Assembly (NCBI GenBank): GCA_026874595.1
Contig: CM049309.1
Span: forward strand, 18,182,576 to 18,246,575
Direction: 5' to 3'
Source: Sipunculus nudus
Taxonomy: Eukaryota; Annelida; Sipuncula; Golfingiida; Sipunculidae
Length of the DNA stretch: 64,000 nt
The notes below the pieces were generated by a model that made no database searches, had not been told where the DNA came from, and saw only the letters and a program-made list of their open reading frames with translations. Position numbers and translations under genes: made by a program. Positions 11,464-22,998 of the stretch are shown in pieces. Within the stretch, counting starts at the first letter, position 1, and each line of letters starts with the position of its first letter.

Positions 11464-12266
11464 ATGAAAATACACTTTAGAATACACTGTTTATAGATCT
11501 ATAAGGAAAATACAAAATCCCAGTCCTAGGTGCTGGACATTTATACAGAATGACCACTTCTACAAGCAGGACTAGAGCAATATATAAATGGTAAAGTGCA
11601 ATAATAGTGCCCCACACCATGGGCCCCTGAGCTAAAGCCTTCCCCTCCCATAGCTAGTGTGTTTGACTTCTGTTCCCCTCCCTCCCCCCCCCCCCCCCCA
11701 TGCATTTCTGCGTGTCGACCTTTTGTTATGTCAGTCAAGTAACACCCATGGCATTTTTTGGGGGAATGGTCCCCATGGGCTTGCATATCGGGGAACGCTG
11801 GTACTAGGGCAGCATGCCGTTCATCTACAACACTCCACAGCTGACCAGTGGGGGAACACTTATAATTTCTTTAAAATTGACCCCTGTTCTTTGTGACAAC
11901 AATTTCCATAAAAGCACACACCCAGCACACCAGCTCCGCTTGCCATTGCTGAGGGGACCATGAGCTGGATCGCTTGTATTGCACTTTTCCCATATAAACA
12001 TCTCTCTCAAAGGAAGTGGACCAACACAATTATCAATTCTTTTTACAAGCACCCAAGCAATTATAGATTTCTCTGACAAGAATTATCCATAAGCTCTGAT
12101 AGAAAATCAATATCAAATTAAAGACAATTTTATAGCCTTAGTTAATATAAGTGTATAAAACACTCAGAAGTTGTGTCATGAATATTTTTCACTTTTCTTC
12201 TAAAAGCACAAATATTGAACTGTTTTATTAAGCTAAATGAAGGCTTGATAATGAGGTTATTTTTAC
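11464..12266. other. Start of intron 4; no further exon confirmed
   Basis: A C-homopolymer lies at about 11684-11699. On the minus strand, acceptor TTCTTGTCAG near 12062 would join exon 4 in phase, but its product lacks the expected basic terminus and runs on without resemblance to NCOA6, so it was not accepted. Confidence 0.45.
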
Positions 12267-12371
12267 CTTTAGTCTTTTGTGATCGAGTGGCTCTTTTAAA
12301 TTTCCCTTCTGGACCTCCTTCGCTGGCACCAGGGGGAGTTTGCCGGTTTGGGCTGGGACCCTTTAGGACAC
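12267..12371 (-). CDS. NCOA6: NCOA6 exon 4 (105 bp, basic C-terminal segment)
   Basis: This small exon has textbook boundaries: acceptor TTCTTTCTGTTCCGTCAG|GT and donor ACTAAAG|GTAAAA. Its length (105 bp) is a multiple of three, and its entry phase matches the exon 3 donor exactly. It encodes residues 2063-2097: Gly then VLKGPSPNRQTPPGASEGG and a basic tail KFKRATRSQKTK. The composition (Pro/Gly, then Lys/Arg) fits the basic end of vertebrate NCOA6 (...QSKRRKSK). It lies 5.5 kb downstream of exon 3. The exon leaves in phase 1, so at least one more exon is expected. Reading through the donor would instead add about 41 codons before a stop near 12142, which is less likely given the donor quality. 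Assignment to this gene rests on splice signals, phase and composition, not on a strong alignment. Confidence 0.75.
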
Positions 12372-12727
12372 CTGACGGAACAGAAAGAATACTGTACAAA
12401 TGGAGCAACTGCAGCAGACCTAGAACATGGTCACATCAGATGTGGCTACGATACAACACGACATGATGCGAATTTCTTTGGCCATATCCCCACTTTGTTT
12501 GCATAGAATCCTGATTATACTTAACCATTTTACCAAGTCACGAGGTATTATGTTTTACATCTATCACTTTACAAAGTCTAAATCTGTTTTTAATTTCAAT
12601 ACAACATGAAATTGTTGTCTACATTTGGTTAATAATCTGATTTACTGTGCACCAACATGTTATTTTGATGGGAAGGACTGGGTCAAAGGGTACAGGGAAA
12701 CTTGCCTCACAATGGCTATGATATATA
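12372..12727. other. Intron 3, distal part; no feature seen
   Basis: Beyond the polypyrimidine tract of the exon 4 acceptor, nothing recognisable is present. Confidence 0.5.
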
Positions 12728-13032
12728 TGTCAGAGACGAGATTGAAATCCAGGCAGATTTTAAATTCGCCTTGACAAGATTGCAATTGTGATCTAACCTA
12801 GGCAAGATTGCGATTGTGATCTTGCCCAGACGGATTTTAAACTCACCTAGACAAGATCACAATCGCAATCCCTGCTAGACAAGATTAAAATCCATCATGG
12901 AGCAGGCCAGGATTTTAATCTTGCCTAGGAGAGTTTAAATCCATCTGGTATCATCCAGGCGAGTTAAAAATCTGCCCGATACAACTTAGACGAGTTTAAA
13001 ATCTGCCTAGGTGAGATTAAAATAGTTATCTG
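12728..13032 (+). mobile_element. Polypalindromic element arm (TATA-flanked, TGTCAGAG start)
   Basis: The left end reads TATA|TGTCAGAGACGAGATTG. The following 300 bp alternate short self-complementary words (CAGATTTTAAATTCG, AGATTGCAATTGTGATCT, AGATTAAAATC) joined by CTAGGC/GCCTAG-type links. The opposite terminus is missing. The architecture matches the elements at 30395, 53506 and 57615 with a different word set. Confidence 0.6.
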
Positions 13033-13539
13033 ATCTTATTTTCTAATATATGATGCATTGCAATTGCAATATGAAAGATTTTTTTCAGTCAGATTTTCAA
13101 TATTTTAACACTGAATGGTTATATATAGTTCACAAGTAATGTATTTATAAATATTAACAGAATAACAAAATATTAAAATATTAATGTAAAATTTATTAAT
13201 TTTTACAGGTTTTATTATTTTATAATTTTTATAGGTTTTTAAGAAAACTGGGGGGGGGGGGAAATAAATATTAATTTTATGCAAATAATTTGTATGATAT
13301 GGATGCTGTAGGCCACATGAAATACATCAACGGTGCAAGTAATGTTTTATCAAATACTTATTTAATAATTCCATTTCCAAAATTAATGTTAATTATTACA
13401 TAAATAATTATTACACAACTGTAAAAATTAATGTTAATTATGACATAAATATTATAATGTTCTGTTATTCTGCAATAATACAAGGAACAATTATTAAGTT
13501 TTGGGGGTGATCTGGATCATCATCTGGATCCATGAACAA
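13033..13539. other. AT-rich intron sequence
   Basis: A G-homopolymer lies at 13250-13261 and AATTAATGTTAATTAT-type short repeats near 13380-13450. Nothing else is seen. Confidence 0.5.
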
Positions 13540-13740
13540 TGCTGCATTTCTGACAATCACAATGCATTATGGGGGTAATGAGCTGCCTTGTTCAAGTTGA
13601 TGCCACTAGATGGCGCTCAGTGTCAGTAGGAAATAATATTCAGTGGTTGTCCTGCTGTTTATCACACATTCCTGACATTGCCATATGGGGTGAATGAGCT
13701 GCCTTGGCGGAGGTCTACACTCTCCAAGTGCAAATTTCTA
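13540..13740 (+). repeat. Dispersed repeat fragment, GAGCTGCCTTG twice
   Basis: CATTATGGGGGTAATGAGCT (13565 on) and CATATGGGGTGAATGAGCT (13681 on) are diverged direct copies. The second continues GGCGGAGGTCTACACTCTCC. I recall this block as a widespread animal repeat but cannot name the family. Confidence 0.45.
13603..13616 (+). promoter_or_regulatory. CTCF-type site (perfect core)
   Basis: CCACTAGATGGCGC matches all 14 positions of the bilaterian CTCF core CCASYAGRKGGCRS. It sits in intron 3 between two repeat copies. Binding is inferred from the motif only. Confidence 0.45.
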
Positions 13741-15589
13741 GTTATTAATTGCATAAACAACGTGAGAATGAGGTGAACTGGATGCATGCCCTGTTGTACT
13801 GTTTACCTAGCCAGCAAAAACCCCCTGCAGTGTGTGTGGATAGTTTGGAGACCAATGTATTTAAAAACTGTGCGACTGGCACAGACCACATGCTTTTACT
13901 GCAGAGTAAAAACAAACATCCTTTTGAGAGTTCACAGTCTATGTGAGAAATCAGAGCATAAATATGTGCCTTCAGTAATTACACCAGTTTAAAGAATTTA
14001 CTGAGGGTTAATCAAGCTGATAGAAATAGCAAGGGAACAATAAAGATATTTAATCTAATATTCAGTAATTTGCTGTCCTCACTGGTACTGGGTAAAAGCT
14101 GGGGATCCTGGACAGGGGAAAACCTGTTGATTTAACATACAGTCAGGTACTTGACTATTTCTTGCTGTGTATTATGTAAACCAATTTGCATGCTTTGCTT
14201 GGAAATACAAGCCTGTGAATTTAATGAAAACATAAAAGCCTTCATTCAGTACCTTTGAATCTCCATGTTGCCTTTTCCAAATCTGTGTCTCTTATTTACC
14301 CTGATTCCAGGGGCACATTTCTCTTAACACACACATTTGTGAAAATACATTGCATTATATGTACACTATCACTTTCACCTGAAAATGGGCTCCATGTTTT
14401 GACTGTGCTATTGATGGAAAAGAAACTGGTGAGCAAGAAGCTAAAGACAATAGCTTGGACTGTTTATATAACTAGGCCAGAAAACTCCAATCCTACTGCA
14501 CACAGGCTGTTGGGTTTGGTTAGATCCACCTGTTTATAACATGTGGGGGTGTGCCAAAATATTCAAATCACATTAAAAAAGAACATTTTGCAACAAGTGA
14601 AGAGTTTTGCAAAGGGCCTTTTGCAATGGGTGACCTTTCAACTGCCACATATGCAACCAACCACTTTGGATTATATGGTTGTTCTGTTTTTTAACACTGG
14701 CTCATGTATTGTGTTTACTAACAACTAGTAGATTATCAAGCTCATGCAAGCGTCATAGAGACATTATCACTTTTCTTAACAGGAATTACCTACAGTTCAC
14801 TAATATGTAAACAGAGTAAGCCAGAAATCACATTAACTTTACAGAATCTGTAAAGGTATGTGAAAAGCTGGCTTTTCCTTCATATCTTTGGAATCCTAAA
14901 GACATATATGTCAGAAACTCACATCAAACAACTCAATTACATAAAAACTTAATTACATGAGATGACCCAAATATCTCACCCAACTATGACCTAACATATA
15001 TCAATATATATTAATTATATGAAACAGTAATATATTATTTATATATATTAATATTCTTAAATACACCAACACAATATATAAACAATTATATATCAGTTTA
15101 TATAAATATAACCACTACTACTACTGTAAATATTTTTATCACTGCAAAAGAAAATAAGAAAATTTAAATATATGTATTTTTTATTTGGTGATGAGACGTT
15201 AAATGAGGCCATTGGAGTAATATAGGTTACCTCAAGGTAATTATTCAACCAAATGCCAGCTGTCTCTTGAATAATGTTGGTAAATTATGGGAAATCAGCA
15301 ACGGTCCATTTCCACCTAAGTATTTAATTATGATGGATGGGAGGCAAAGAACTACTTTTTCATGAATTCTTTCAGGACACCATCATTAATCTTACAAGTC
15401 TTCTGCGACAGCTACAGAAAGTAGACCAACCTTCAAACAAATGAAGCAAATGTTGAATATGAAGATAATATTTCTTGTCACTTTAATTTATTCCAGTCAT
15501 ACTTTACGTTTAGAATTCCTGAAGTTTAATCAACCTGAATTTCAAATTTTATTTCTTGAGATTTTCTAATTTATAAGATCCCATACAGC
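13741..15589. other. Intron 3, middle; no feature seen
   Basis: Non-coding sequence with short, unconvincing open frames and an AT-rich tract at 14990-15180. Confidence 0.5.
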
Positions 15590-16350
15590 TTTCTTAAGTT
15601 AACACTGGAATTCTGACAGTCATGGGATCCAATGAACTGGGGGATGAGGAGCTTGGTACGCTCCCGAGGCAGCGGAAATCTTGCGCTTCTAAAGAAGCAA
15701 CTGATTTTCACGCTGCCAGCTTTGACCGTTTATGATATATTTAGACACCAGAAGGCGGTTTGTTGTCCACTGAAATAAACGTGCGTACGATGTGACAAGC
15801 AGCCAATCAGATGCCAATAAACAAACACTCAACAGGCATCCTGGCTCCGCCCATTGCCGCGCTTCAAGCGCCGTTTGATGAGTTTCCGGTCGAATTTAAA
15901 TTGCTCCCTCTGCATTCTCGCATCATCGACCGATTCGATTATGACATTATGACTGTGTTAGCGTAGCCATGTATCTGTTGTCTGCAGAACTGAAACCAGC
16001 CAGCGAGGTGTGCACGCAGCCTTTGTTGTTACGTTTCGTTTGAATTACAGCTCACCGGCCGAGCATCCTATGTGCCCAAGGCCCTAAGCAAACCACGTCA
16101 GGGGCAATTCTCTCTGAGCCTGTTTAGACGGTTACGCTGGGGGATGAGCTGTCACTCAAAAAGAAATGAATATGATTGGCTCCGTGTATTCCTCGCTTGG
16201 CTTTGTCTTCCAGCACAAAGTTTCATCTGATTGGACAAAAATACAGTGCTCCCCTCTGGTGTTGCAAAGCAGGATACGAGGTCATAACAAACAGCGCCTT
16301 ACGATATAGGAAGTAGCCCTATCGGTAAAGCGCTGTGTAAAGAGCGTAGG
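15590..16350. promoter_or_regulatory. CpG-rich, CCAAT-rich island in intron 3 (candidate promoter/boundary)
   Basis: Composition changes abruptly to CpG-rich. CCAAT boxes lie at 15803-15807 (AGCCAATCAG) and 15814-15818 on plus, and at 16175-16179 and 16230-16234 in reverse. A GC box core (CCGCCC) is at 15847-15852, with GCGCTTCAAGCGC next to it. CTCF-like sites ACACCAGAAGGCGG (15745-15758, plus) and ACACCAGAGGGGAG (16249-16262, minus) flank the block in convergent orientation, each about 12/14 to the core. CTGGGGGATGAG occurs at 15637 and 16137. A short frame ATGTATCTGTTGTCTGCAGA (15969 on) runs to a GAG|GTGTGC donor-like site, but no gene can be followed from it. Promoter activity is inferred. 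Confidence 0.45.
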
Positions 16351-16440
16351 AGCTTGGCAACATACATGAAAATTTATATATCAAATTTTATCAATATGTT
16401 GTTAGATTATCATGATATTCCATATGTATCATAATACTTC

Positions 16441-17290
16441 AAATTTTTACAGTAACAAGGGACCCACGGGTCACAACGCTCAGCTGATTTGTGAAATTTG
16501 TTGGAAATGCAAAATATACTTCTTTCTTTTGGTTTTTCATACATAATAGCATTTGATAAGCTAAGAGGAAAAGGCCCTGCTATAATGAAACCCTGTAAAT
16601 TGGAGGTAAAGTATATTGCAAACATTAAATTATTAACTGAAATAAAATGCTGTGTAATAAATGAAACTTGTGGCCTGAAACCATTTAATGATGCAACAAG
16701 GAAACTAGTATGGCTTTGTACAGTTGCAGCACAAAACAGATACATGTCCCACCCAACCCCTATGAGCCATCACATATGGGGTAAAATATGCACTATCTCA
16801 AAATAATGATTCTAGATATCAGCATATGACTTTGAAGGTCAAGGTCACCACTTATCAAACTCCAATGAGACTTAGGTAGAAAGAACTGGTGTGCCTAATT
16901 TGAAAAAAAATTCTTCAGTACTTCTGAAGTTACTGGGGATCACAAAAATCCTAGAATTGCCTAAATTTGACCTTGAAGATCAAAGTCAAGGTCACTGGGT
17001 TTCAAACTCTTTCAAGATTTTGGTAGGAACCATGAGCGTTTAAAATTTTGGAGGAAAATATGCAGTTCTTCAAAAGTTGTTGCTTTCACAAGACAGCAAC
17101 TATAATTCGGCGGATTTGACCTTGAAGATCCTGGTCAAGGTCACCATGTTTCAAACTACTTCAAGAACTTGGTAGGAACAATTGGCATACCAAATTTTAG
17201 GGGAAATGATAATACTTCAAAAGTTATGAGGTTCACAAGAATTTCACGTTTCAGCAGATTTGACCTTGAAGATGAAGACATAAAAACCTG
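16441..17290 (+). mobile_element. AACAAGGGACC-headed element with AAGGTCA tandem core
   Basis: The head AACAAGGGACCCACGGGTCA at 16454 matches 7793. The body is open on both strands but resembles nothing. A core of about 145-bp units follows, anchored by TTTGACCTTGAAGAT at about 16967, 17115 and 17258, with GGTCAAGGTCACC and TTCAAACT...TTCAAGA. Copies are diverged and the 3' end is unclear. Confidence 0.55.
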
Positions 17291-17913
17291 CCTTAGTGTT
17301 ATATGAAAGTGTTCATTTATGCACTTGCTCTCTAATGATAAACATGTTTTGATATGGATCAGCTGTCCCATCTGTTGTACAATGAAATCTGAAAGATATT
17401 TAACCAGAAGGATTCCAACGAACAACGAGCCTGGTGGCCTGATTTGTTTGTTGTTCCTATGAATTTTGACACGACAACACCTGAATAACATGTAATGGTA
17501 AGGTTTCACATTAGACAGGTGTTAATTAGTTAAATCAGTCTCCTGAAAGGAAGCTTGGGCTAAGATAATACAGCCTGAAAGCATGCTGTTTTTTGGCTTT
17601 CCCCAATTATTGCTGACTGAATAACTGACACTCGTGCAAACTGGGTGTATATTGTTATACAAATTGTATGAATCAACAGACTTTTTCCCCATTATAATAT
17701 GAAAAATGTAATCTGATTTAACAAGGCTTACACATCATGTTCAGTAGTCCATGATCTTATATTATTTTATACATCAAACCTGATTCTGGCTAAAATCTGA
17801 CATAATTAAACAGGAACCAATCATCAATAAAATAATTTAAAAGTTTTGTATACTCAGTTACATGTAGGAAAGCATTCAAGGATAGCCCTGTAAGTTGGGA
17901 ATATTGGCCATAC
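17291..17913. other. Intron 3, start; no feature seen
   Basis: Between the exon 3 donor and the repeat above nothing is recognisable. An exon-3 read-through stop lies at 17876-17878. Confidence 0.5.
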
Positions 17914-20778
17914 CTTTGGACTGCAGCATCATTTGATCGGTTGGGGTACGTCCTCTTCGCTCTCTAGATTGGGCTAGCCCATCTTCATTGTGGTCGGCTG
18001 TTACGCCATCATCACCATCTATTCCTGGGAAACTGGGCCCGTTCTTGCCACAAACAGCAACTTTTGTATTGTTTGTCACCAGTGGAACTTTGCGGCCTAT
18101 TAACTTCTGCACCTTTTCAGGCTCTGTGGGGTGTCCTGTACTATCAAGGACAACACAGTTGTCACCAACACTTAAGATATCCTTCTTGTCAAATGTCCCC
18201 AGCAGTGGATTACTAATAAAATTCTCATCCGGACCATTCTCTGTTGATGAACACGACCTTTTAGACTCATCAGTATTTGAATCTTCAGAGAGAGATAATT
18301 TGCGTTTGAGGCCACGTGTGCTCCTACGTTCAGCTGCACTCTCAGGTTCAATGGCGCCCCCAGCAGGTGAACCCTTCCTACGTACAGACCTTGGGGCAGT
18401 TTTGGGGAAGCTGGTATTTCCTGAAATGTGTATCTGGATCTCTATGTCATTGGTGTTATTCGCATCCAAGTGAGCTTCGTCTTCAGCAGGATCCTCTGTT
18501 ATTATATTGAAGCTTTCCTGAGCGGTGCTCTCTTGTGAAGGCCCACTGGAGTCTGATGAACCTCGGCTTTTCCTGCGTAGTATACGGCCAGGCTGAGATG
18601 GTGTCATTAACGATGTTGCTTCTTCTGATGGAAGTTTGATAGTGGTGACTAGGCCGAGGGGTTCATGACTAGCACTAGCTGAAGCTTGCGTAAGAACTGA
18701 GCCTTCTTCAAGAAGTGTTTCCTGAGAAGGGCAGGTTCTACCAGCCTGGCTGTTGTTTAATAAGCACACTGGTTGATCCACAGCGGCTACTTTCTCTGTG
18801 GTTGTCTGAGCATTAGGGGTCACTGCGTTGGAAAGCCCCTCATTTGGCATTTTAACTGGAGAGGAGTAGGAATGCATCCTTAGTGACTCGGTTATCTCTG
18901 GTGAGAGCTGAGAAGCCGCTGGAGGGGGACTGGAACTGGCACAAACAGTCACTGCAGGCAACAAACTTGTGGAATTACCATCCAAATTAACATTTCCAGG
19001 AGGCTCTGTAACCACTGTAAGCTGCTTAATCTCTGTGGAGGACTTCTCCACCAAACAGTCACTTTCTCTAGATTCCTCTGGGTGCTGTTCTTTACTAACC
19101 TGAGGTGCACCCACTGCATCACTGCACATCTGGGTCTCCTGTACAGTCTCATCTTTATGGCTGATTCTGTCTGGAGGTTCTGATGGTATACTTGCAGACG
19201 GCAGAGAAGCAGCACTATCATCCTTTTTATTACAGGAACGGCTACTGGCATTTGCATCTATATTATTGGGGCCATCAGCTGGCCCTGATATGATTTTGCC
19301 ATGGTCATTTAGTACCTCGTCACTACTTTCAACTTTCACAGAGTCATTAATTTCCCCTGCTACCCTTTGGATATTGTCTTTATTTTTGTGCATATTCTGT
19401 TCATTTTCTAATATTTCATTATTAATATGTGACGTGGCTGTGAAATTTGTCAATTTACTATGGCTTACTACAGCTGCTTGTGACGACCTTGACATTATTA
19501 TCACTGGTCCATTTACTGCGGGGCTTACAGTTTCATTTGGCAGTGGTTTGACCAATCGCTGCACAGACTCTGTTAAATCCATAGGGTACCGAGGAGAAAC
19601 CAGGGTATGTGCAGCATTCATTAAAACTGGACGCACAGCATTTGCTCTGACTGGGGTCTGCTTAGACCTAAATATGAAACTATCTGTATAGTCCTTCTTA
19701 GGAACCTTTGCATAAACAACAGGAGCACTAGCAGGTGTTTTTAATTCCTGCAAATTACAATACAGATCCGTTTGCTGTTGTCCTTTATTTTCACTGTCCA
19801 GGTCTACACTGGTATCCCTAACATTAGATACGGTACTCCCTTGGTTTGAGGGTTGTACGGACCCTGCCATCCCCAGTTTGACCGGTCCTTCCGCACTCCC
19901 ATCACCATCGACGCGATCTGGCACTTGATCTGGAGCTGATACGGGTATAGCACCATTATTGGGATTGTGGTCAAAACACAATGGTTTGTTTGCATAGCCC
20001 TCGACATGATGAGGGTTAGACCCCTCTGGGTTTGATGGAACAGTCCTTGAGTTCTCGTTCTGTGTGGACACATCGGTCGATCGTGAGCCACTAACAATCT
20101 TTGATTCATTTATTTCTTTACCTTTTTCTCTATTTACTGGCACCCCTTCTTTATATAAAGTCTTGTGTGCTTCACCAGAACAGTTATCTGCATTGTCATT
20201 GATACACGCGTCTGCTGCCTTCACTGGACTGCAATATACATGGTCCACGACTGCACACTTGTCTGATGCTATAGGACCTGTTTCTATTGTTAAACTATTT
20301 GATTTATTCGGTAAAGCTAGATCAGCACTAATATTGTCCTGTATTAACAATGGTTTACTATCTATGGTGCTGCCGGGTAAATCTGCTGACACAGCAGATT
20401 TTTCTCCAGATTTTAAATCAGTAATTTCAAGATCCCCATTATTGTTCTGTTTATGATTTGGTTCTTCAGTGTGATTTTGACAGCCAACTAAGTTTATCTG
20501 CGATTGCTCAACTGTCATTCCCTTATCACTCTTATCTTCTGTTGCTGCATTTTGATCTGAGGACCTTGCTTGATTCTCTTTTGTTGCTGCAACAGTGCTG
20601 CTGTTCCTTAAACTCCCAGCACCTTTTTCTGGTACAGCAGCTGCAGTGTCTGCTGGTCTGGCATCCTCTGCATGTGCTGGGCTCCTTACCCTAGATTGTT
20701 TCTCACTGCTGCCACCAGGGGTCAGTCCACACTGGTCTGGGTCCTGTTGTTGAGATTCAAAATGTTGAGCACTGAGAC
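17914..20778 (-). CDS. NCOA6: NCOA6 exon 3 (2.9 kb; Ser/Thr-rich C-terminal half)
   Basis: This exon encodes residues 1108-2062 and the first base of codon 2063. The acceptor is TGTTTTGAAG|GT; an alternative CAG acceptor would start the exon at 20771. The product is low-complexity, acidic and Ser/Thr/Asn-rich. A hydrophobic stretch near residues 1478-1509 (RANAVRPVLMNAAHTLVSPR) may correspond to a similar stretch in vertebrate NCOA6, but this is weak. Basic patches lie at about 1838-1847 (GRILRRKSRG) and 1904-1934 (RSVRRKGS, RRSTRGLKRKLS), matching the basic C-terminal region of the family. The exon ends QMMLQSK and donor CAAAG|GTATGG. Without splicing, translation would stop 12 codons later at 17876. 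Splicing is preferred because exon 4 joins in phase. Antisense open frames over this exon carry no recognisable protein. Confidence 0.92.
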
Positions 20779-22998
20779 CTTCAAAACATAAAAACAAAAT
20801 AACTTAATATTTTTTTTTCAGATGTCCTTAAAGTGACAAAAATCATCACACTTAATCTCCAAAAGCAGTGACACAAAAGATGACGATATTTGAAGCTACA
20901 TGGGTCCTTCAAATTTGAAGCATCAGCTTGACATAAACACTATACAGGCTTACATTATCATGAAATGTTTCTTTTTGTCAATTTATGATAACAACAATAG
21001 CAAATATCGATCAACAATCTTTCACAGCTGTCTGTCAATCATTCACATGCACATCCCCTGAACTATAAAATTAATCAATACACATTTTTAAAATATATCT
21101 GTCTGTATGACTTGAAGGTCACAGAGAGAAGAATAAACACTTGAGGTGCCAAATATACAGAAACATTTCAGACCAACTATTGTTCTTATTCTTAAAATAT
21201 TTTAAGTGCATAATATCCAGACAGATTTTGGACCCTATTATTCAGAGAACTTTATGACCTATAACTTTCTCAAATAATAATATATTAGTGTATAATTTAT
21301 ATTATGATGATTGATCATACAGTGGATGCCTGCTATGTGTTAAACCAACAAATTAGGTGGGAAACTCTAAGGGCCTTAAGATGATCCCACATTAATGCAC
21401 TTCTACCATAGCTGATGTACCTGATATATATTTTCCATGAAAACAAATGTGTTGAAAATGACAAAGTCCCTCAGCCATAGCAAAAATTGTATTAACATAT
21501 AAATTTACATCTATGAAACAGTGGTCTCTGAGTGAGTTTACAATCTCACTATTCAACTGATCTTTATCTCAATGTTAAAAGCAACCGCTTTTGTTATGAA
21601 TACCACAACAATAATACTTAAACATATGCATTTAAATATTATAAAGAAATGAATGGCTATGTATTCAGACTTATGCTGTATCTGATTTAAGCTGTATCTG
21701 GTACACATCTTTAGTATAACACTGAAAATATCTTCTCCAGGTTGTTTATTTGAAATATACACCTCGTCCAAGAGCATCCCCTTAAAAAGGAAACTGTTCA
21801 CCAGAAAAGAGGATAAGTTGTAAAGTTTTTAAGTTGAATAACAGTTGATATACCCATCACAATCATTTAGATGAGAATTCTCATCTCAACTGGAAGTTAT
21901 CCAGTTGAGATTTGAATTCCCATCTCAACTAGTTGAAACTCAACTGGATTCTCTTCTACACTGTGACATACACAACTGAGTGGTGATGGGGAATCAGCTA
22001 TGGAGAGCATGACTTGGGAATAAAGTCAAGGTCAAAAATAACAAAAATTGAAGGACTCATTGCAGCTTTTGAAAATTGGCCATACTGGAGATCTAGCACA
22101 AACATAATATGGCATTAAAATAAAAATTTAAAAAAATTGAAATTTTTGGGTTTTTTTACTCAGGGGAACCTAAGCAGGTCCAGAGACACAATTTTTTCTC
22201 AATGCAAATATGGATATAGAAATGAACTTATCAACCAATACCCATGATCTGTGTTGCTATGTTAATGTATGTGTATCATTTTATTTTTTAAACAGCTCAA
22301 GAATATACCAATGTTTTGAAAGAAATGATGCACTCTGTATAATTCAGAAAGATAAAATTAAATTAAAATAAAATCTAAGTTCTGAATTAAGGTTCTAGGG
22401 GTGAATCTTACAAAGTCAACAGCAATATGATTTCTTCATAAACAGACAGAGAATAAAAGAATTACTTGTAAATATCACATTACTGCATTCTGGTACTACA
22501 GCACATGCATGAGCATTCAAAGTGTGTATCAAAAAGTGTACGTGAATGCACTGATTCATACTGAAGCTGACATGGTTGAAATATAATTTCTGCTGTCACA
22601 ATGAAAAGAAAGAAATAAAATGTCTTGTTCAAGGAAAATGCCATTATGAACTAAACAGACTGATTTTAACACAGACTTGTTTGTGACCTGAGATCAGCCC
22701 CCAGGTTAAATAAAGGATGTTTCAATCATTCCAGGTATGACAAGCACCATAGAGAGAGCATCCAAGTGGCAACAGTAAAATGAATAAACAAGAAGTGCTT
22801 GGGATGGTAAACTAAAGGTCCAAGATTGTGGCCTATTATGCCCAATGAACAGTGTTGAACACTATAAACTGGATTCCATATGGGTCTGATATTTAATAGC
22901 ACACTTCCTCCAATAGTTATTATTCTTGAGTAAATCTGTTACTGCTTGGACATTTCTCGAGATCATGCATGCAAAAGGAATTCCAAGAAGATTGCAAG
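20779..22998. other. Intron 2, distal part, with a short polypalindromic patch
   Basis: No gene is seen. At 21871-21965 there is a run of palindromic words: AGATGAGAATTCTCATCT is a perfect 18-bp palindrome, then CCAGTTGAG/CTCAACTGG copies. It may be a remnant of the polypalindromic class, but TGTC termini are missing. Confidence 0.5.

Noticed and set aside
11012-11464. 150-codon plus-strand open frame
   Set aside because: It follows the 182-bp tandem repeat array and repeats the same peptide with changes; not a gene.
11825-12077. Possible NCOA6 exon 5 after acceptor TTCTTGTCAG
   Set aside because: Phase fits, but the product is not basic, has no resemblance to the NCOA6 end, and the acceptor could be chance.
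12142-12408. Independent 88-codon minus-strand gene
   Set aside because: Only 12267-12371 within it has coding character, and that part has splice borders in phase with NCOA6, so it was assigned as exon 4.
15969-16006. First coding exon of a plus-strand gene (ATG to GAG|GTGTGC)
   Set aside because: Too short to identify, and no downstream exon joins it; kept only as a note within the CpG island.
16310-16345. tRNA-like A-box (TAGCCCTATCGGTAAAGCGC)
   Set aside because: No B-box (GGTTCGANTCC-like) or cloverleaf follows; at best a decayed SINE head.
17988-20694. Antisense open frames over NCOA6 exon 3 (up to 161 codons)
   Set aside because: They are shadows of a long coding exon with no recognisable domains or independent signals.
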